From CADDZO01 sp035294145 (lineage in GTDB: Bacteria > Chloroflexota > Dormibacteria > Dormibacterales > Dormibacteraceae), in the NCBI GenBank assembly GCA_035294145.1, contig DATGLL010000283.1:1-15293 (forward strand): a stretch of DNA of 15,293 nt, in the 5' to 3' direction. The notes below the pieces were generated by a model. It was not told the DNA's origin, ran no database searches, and was given only the letters and a program-made list of their open reading frames with translations. Positions 12,928-15,293 of this stretch are shown here, in pieces (positions within the stretch are counted from its first letter, which is position 1; each line of letters starts with the position of its first letter). A program made the position numbers and the translations under genes.

Positions 12928-13008
12928 CGGGGCGCAAGCCCCGCTGGCGGCGCCCCACGGCCGGGCGTCCAAGAGATCGTCTATGTCGGCCCGGCTTCCA
13001 CCGTGGGG
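12928..13008 (+). ncRNA. Candidate structured RNA: GNRA hairpin followed by a long bulged stem
   Basis: CGGGGC (12928-12933) and GCCCCG (12938-12943) flank a GCAA tetraloop. Nine bases later CCCCACGG (12953-12960) pairs with CCGTGGGG (13001-13008). Directly inside, CCGGGC (12961-12966) pairs with GCCCGG (12989-12994), leaving a six-base bulge on one side and a 22-base loop. No known riboswitch consensus (c-di-GMP, TPP, T-box) matches. The strand is not certain; + is chosen because it would lie ahead of the frame at 13041 and nfeD. Confidence 0.3.
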
Positions 13009-13040
13009 CAGGCCTGGGCGGGCTGGACACTGAGAGGAGC

Positions 13041-13283
13041 GTGGGCGCGTGCATCGAAGGGGAGATCTCGGTGAGAGAAGGCGGGGACGGCTGGCCCGGC
13101 GACGGGCCTGGTGCCCACGGCTCGACGCCGGATCGGACCGTCCTCCCCTCCTGGGAAGGGAGCCCGGGTGGGGTCGCTCCGTGCCCCGGGCGGCGGGAGG
13201 GGCGGCGCTGCCGCCGCCCCGCCCGTCAGGGCGAGATCACCGTTCGCACACTCCCCTTCCCCCCACAGGCGGTGCGCCGCTAG
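13041..13283 (+). CDS. Doubtful small protein frame (80 codons)
   Basis: GTG 13041 is preceded at normal spacing by GAGAGGA, the same ribosome-site core used before nfeD and the SPFH gene, and the frame ends in a TAG at the centre of the 28-bp palindrome. The predicted product (MGACIEGEISVREGGDGWPG...) is Gly/Pro/Arg-rich with no recognisable domain. By my count about 84% of its codons end in G or C, which in DNA this rich in GC does not separate coding from non-coding. It may be non-coding. Confidence 0.22.
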   Translation: MGACIEGEISVREGGDGWPGDGPGAHGSTPDRTVLPSWEGSPGGVAPCPGRREGRRCRRPARQGEITVRTLPFPPQAVRR

Positions 13284-13295
13284 CGGCGCACCGCC
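13268..13295. repeat. 28-bp perfect palindrome
   Basis: GGCGGTGCGCCGCT (13268-13281) is followed by its exact reverse complement (13282-13295), with no spacer and CTAG at the centre. It can be a cruciform, an operator for a dimeric regulator, or a transcript-end hairpin. It lies 124 bases before nfeD. Confidence 0.75.
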
Positions 13296-13419
13296 CACTC
13301 GCCGCTCGACCGCCGGCGGGGACCAAGGTGGCAGGTCGGCGCCGAGCGTCCTTCCAGGGACGGATCGGAGCGACCACTCACGGGCGCTGGCGAGTTCTCT
13401 TTTGCGAGAGGATCATGTT

Positions 13420-13878
13420 GTGACCGTTGTCTGGATCGCGGTGGCCCTGGCCTTCGCGATCGTGGAGGTCGTGACGGTCGGCCTGTTCGCGGCGTTCATC
13501 GCGCTGGGGGCGGTGGCCGCGGCGGTGGTCGCCTTCCTCGGCCTCGACCTGCTGGCCCAGACGGTGGCGTTGGCGGTGGTGGCCGTGGGCGGGATCGTCG
13601 TGGCCAGGCCTCCACTCCTGCACTACCTCCAGACCCATCGGCGCCCGGAGCTGCTGTCCGGGGCCGCGGCCATGGTGGGACGGGTCACCGTGGTCGTGGA
13701 CCCCATCCAGGGGGCCAACGGCCACGGGCACGTCAGGATCGCGGGCGAGGACTGGCCGGCGCGATCGCGGGACGGGCAGCCGATCCCGGCTGGGGCCTCG
13801 GTGCAGGTGGTGGCCATCCACGGGGCGACCCTGGTCGTGGATCGTGTCTCCCAGCAGGCCCAGGAGCTACCCCCATGA
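13420..13878 (+). CDS. NfeD-family membrane protein
   Basis: A 152-aa short-form NfeD. Two hydrophobic stretches at ~3-40 and ~44-62 (VVWIAVALAFAIVEVVTVGL; TVALAVVAVGGIVVA) anchor it. A C-terminal OB-fold at ~85-145 shows the family pattern G-x-V...GHVRIAGEDWPARS...IPAGASVQVVAIHGATLVV. NfeD proteins pair with SPFH/stomatin proteins in membrane microdomains, and the next gene encodes one. GTG 13420 is chosen for the GAGAGGA ribosome site seven bases upstream and because the first membrane helix begins there; earlier in-frame sequence lies in the palindrome region. An ATG-TTG-TGA mini-frame at 13415-13423 overlaps the start. Confidence 0.88.
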   Translation: MTVVWIAVALAFAIVEVVTVGLFAAFIALGAVAAAVVAFLGLDLLAQTVALAVVAVGGIVVARPPLLHYLQTHRRPELLSGAAAMVGRVTVVVDPIQGANGHGHVRIAGEDWPARSRDGQPIPAGASVQVVAIHGATLVVDRVSQQAQELPP

Positions 13879-13960
13879 GCGTGGGAGCGAGTCGGACCAC
13901 GGTCCGGGTCCGAGCCGGAGGTCACCGCGGAGCGTCTCCGTGGGGTTCGAGAGGAAGATC

Positions 13961-14911
13961 ATGACACCCATCGCGCTGTGGGAGCTCGTCGTTGCCATCC
14001 TGGTCGTCCTGTTCGTGATCCTGGTGGTCAGGCTCTCGGTCCGGGTGATCCAGCAGGGCTGGGTCGGGGTGGTGAAGCGCCTGGGGCAGTTCCACTCCGT
14101 CCGCCAGCCAGGCGTCACCTTCCTGGTCCCCTTCATCGACACGATGGTGAGCGTGGACATGCGGGAGCGGCCCCGGACCGGCGATCGGCAGGACGTGATC
14201 ACCAAGGACAACGTCTCGGTGGTGGTGAACGCCACCATCTTCAGCCAGGTCGTCGACCCGAGGGCGGCGCTCTTCAACGTGAGCGACTACGTCCTCGCCG
14301 TCGACAACCTCTCCCGCACCACCCTGCGGGCCGTCTTCGGGGAGATGACCCTGGACGAGTGCCTGAGCCAGCGAGAGGCGATCAACGCCCGGCTCCAGGC
14401 CCAGATGGAGAGCGTGACCGACAAGTGGGGGGTCCGCATCAGCCGGGTCGAGATCCTGGACATCGTCCCGCCCCAGCAGATCCTCCAGGCCATGGCCCTC
14501 CAAAAGCAGGCGGACCAGGAGAAACGGGCCGCGATCCTGCAGTCCGAGGGCCAGCAGCAGTCCCAGATCAACATCGCCGAGGGGCAGAAGCAGGCGGCGA
14601 TCAAGCAGGCGGAGGGCGAGCGACAGGCGGCCATCCTCGCCGCCGAGGGCCGAAAGCAGGCGACGATGCTCGAGGCGGAGGGTCGGGCCCGGGCCATCGA
14701 GACCGTGTACCAGGCGATCAAGGCCAACGCCCCCACCCCCGAGCTGCTGGCGGTGCTCCAGCTCGACACCCTGGCCAAGTTCGCCGCCAGCCCCAACGCC
14801 AAGATGGTGGTGCCGGTGGAGAGCTCGGGGCTGCTGGGGGCGGCCCAGGTCCTGCGGTCGGTGCTGGACGGGGTGGAGTCGGCGGGCAACGGCCCCTCCC
14901 CCCGCCGCTGA
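13961..14911 (+). CDS. SPFH/band-7 stomatin-like protein (QmcA type)
   Basis: A 316-aa protein. One N-terminal membrane helix (~5-24, ALWELVVAILVVLFVILVVR) is followed by the SPFH domain (~30-190), with the stomatin signature QQGWVGVVKRLGQFHSVRQPG and RPRTGDRQDVITKDNVSVVV. A right-handed coiled coil (195-249) is built of five 11-residue repeats starting SEG/AEG (SEGQQQSQINI, AEGQKQAAIKQ, AEGERQAAILA and so on). The C-terminal part contains LLAVLQLDTLAKFA. Such proteins oligomerise into membrane cages or microdomain scaffolds and often control membrane proteases. A GAGAGGA ribosome site precedes ATG 13961 by seven bases. The gene follows nfeD by 82 bases, the classic pairing. Confidence 0.93.
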   Translation: MTPIALWELVVAILVVLFVILVVRLSVRVIQQGWVGVVKRLGQFHSVRQPGVTFLVPFIDTMVSVDMRERPRTGDRQDVITKDNVSVVVNATIFSQVVDPRAALFNVSDYVLAVDNLSRTTLRAVFGEMTLDECLSQREAINARLQAQMESVTDKWGVRISRVEILDIVPPQQILQAMALQKQADQEKRAAILQSEGQQQSQINIAEGQKQAAIKQAEGERQAAILAAEGRKQATMLEAEGRARAIETVYQAIKANAPTPELLAVLQLDTLAKFAASPNAKMVVPVESSGLLGAAQVLRSVLDGVESAGNGPSPRR

Positions 14912-14925
14912 GGCGGGATGGGCTG

Positions 14926-14957
14926 GGGTGGCGGCGCCCCGCGGGGCGCCGTCACCC
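14926..14957. terminator. Strong shared hairpin between the SPFH and ABC permease genes
   Basis: A 16-bp stem with almost no loop: bases 14932-14951 are a perfect palindrome, extended on both sides (GGGTG 14926-14930 with CACCC 14953-14957) with one G-U pair. It lies 15 bases after the SPFH stop and contains the TGA stop of the - strand permease (14952-14954). It is a likely bidirectional transcript end, without a T-run. Confidence 0.6.
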
Positions 14958-15293
14958 GCGCTGGCGGAAGCTCCAGATGGCGGCCGAGAGGGCGGCCAGG
15001 CCGAAGGCGGCCAGCACCGCCACCTCGACCCAGATCGCCACCGGCTGCCCGCCCAGGGTCAGAGAGAGCCGATCCAGGAGGGCGCCCGGGGTCCCGCCGG
15101 CGCCCAGCACCACCCGGCGGATGGGGTCGACACCGTAGGCGAGGGGGTCGAGGCGGGTGAGGACGGTCATCCAGCCGGGGAGGCCGGTGAGCGGGAACAT
15201 GGCCCCGGAGAGGAAGAAGGCGGGCTGGACCATGAAGTTCACGACGAACTGGAAGCCCATCATCGACTCCATCCGGGCCGCCACGGCCACGCC
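14952..15293 (-). CDS. ABC-2 type transporter permease, DrrB-like (C-terminal part, cut by window edge)
   Basis: The frame is open to the window end, so the N-terminus lies beyond it. The visible ~113 residues match the end of ABC-2 exporter permeases of the DrrB/daunorubicin group. They include VAVAARMESMMGFQFVVNFMVQPAFFLSGAMFPL, then the family's GLPGWMTVLTRLDPLAYGVDPIRRVVLG block, then a last membrane helix (VEVAVLAAFGLAALSAAIWSF) and a basic tail. Permeases of this type pair with an ABC ATPase to export drugs, lipids or glycolipids; the ATPase gene would be expected just upstream, outside the window. The substrate cannot be inferred. Confidence 0.88.
   Translation of the reverse strand, partial: GVAVAARMESMMGFQFVVNFMVQPAFFLSGAMFPLTGLPGWMTVLTRLDPLAYGVDPIRRVVLGAGGTPGALLDRLSLTLGGQPVAIWVEVAVLAAFGLAALSAAIWSFRQRG

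Larger units (their letters stand above)
12833..13419. other. 587-base divergent intergenic region rich in inverted repeats
   Basis: No recognisable protein gene occupies this region between the divergent regulator (-) and nfeD (+) genes. It holds the regulator promoter, a GNRA hairpin, a long bulged stem, a 9-bp GC stem (13199-13207 with 13212-13220, loop CTGC), a 28-bp palindrome and one doubtful 80-codon frame. The last 124 bases (13296-13419) show only the nfeD ribosome site; no clear nfeD promoter was found. Confidence 0.6.

Noticed and set aside
12928..13040. c-di-GMP-I or TPP riboswitch
   Set aside because: GNRA hairpin and CTGAGAG string were suggestive, but the conserved GGACGCAAAGCC-type core and the TPP GAACCUGAUC element are absent.
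1..15293. tRNA, rRNA, CRISPR array, transposase or prophage genes
   Set aside because: No tRNA-like cloverleaf, rRNA segment, regularly spaced repeat or transposase/integrase motif was seen on either strand.

Overview
The window is very GC-rich bacterial DNA with strong third-position GC bias and densely packed, often overlapping genes. A Gram-positive-style (monoderm) type IV pilus or pseudopilus cluster without a secretin, an MshC-type cysteine ligase, and start codons placed 6-7 nt after a -10 hexamer (leaderless transcription) suggest a high-GC Chloroflexota (Limnocylindria/Dormibacteria-like) or a deep-branching Actinomycetota. That assignment is inference; no rRNA or other marker gene is present.

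Left part (1-2404, + strand): the 3' end of an AIM24-family gene, then a tightly coupled three-gene unit. It encodes an ECF sigma factor, a Tat-type membrane-anchored Rieske [2Fe-2S] protein with an 80-residue N-terminal cytoplasmic segment, and an 86-aa protein of unknown function. Both junctions are 4-base or larger start/stop overlaps. The Rieske protein sits where an anti-sigma factor normally would, so a redox-responsive sigma switch is plausible. A GC-rich inverted repeat lies in the 293-base leader before the next gene.

Middle part (2405-5590): an MshC-like/CysRS-related ligase (+) converges on a four-Cys-pair zinc-ribbon protein (-). A divergent 90-aa membrane protein (+) then converges on an MFS transporter (-). 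At both convergent junctions the two stop codons face each other in the arms of one stem-loop.

Pilus part (5680-12832, - strand; read from high to low coordinates): a LuxR/NarL-type regulator with a degenerate receiver, then a PilB/GspE ATPase, a PilC/GspF platform protein, and three minor (pseudo)pilins that fit the GspI-GspJ-GspK order. PilM, a 62-aa minimal PilN and a GspG/PilA-like prepilin with a long leader follow. Every junction from pilB through the minimal pilN is an overlap, so this is one translationally coupled operon. No PilO, PilT, PilD or PilQ is present here.

Right part (12833-15293): a 587-base divergent intergenic region with a GNRA hairpin, a long bulged stem, a 28-bp perfect palindrome and one doubtful 80-aa reading frame. 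Then come an NfeD-SPFH (stomatin-like) membrane pair (+) and the C-terminal part of an ABC-2 (DrrB-like) exporter permease (-). A strong shared hairpin separates the last two.
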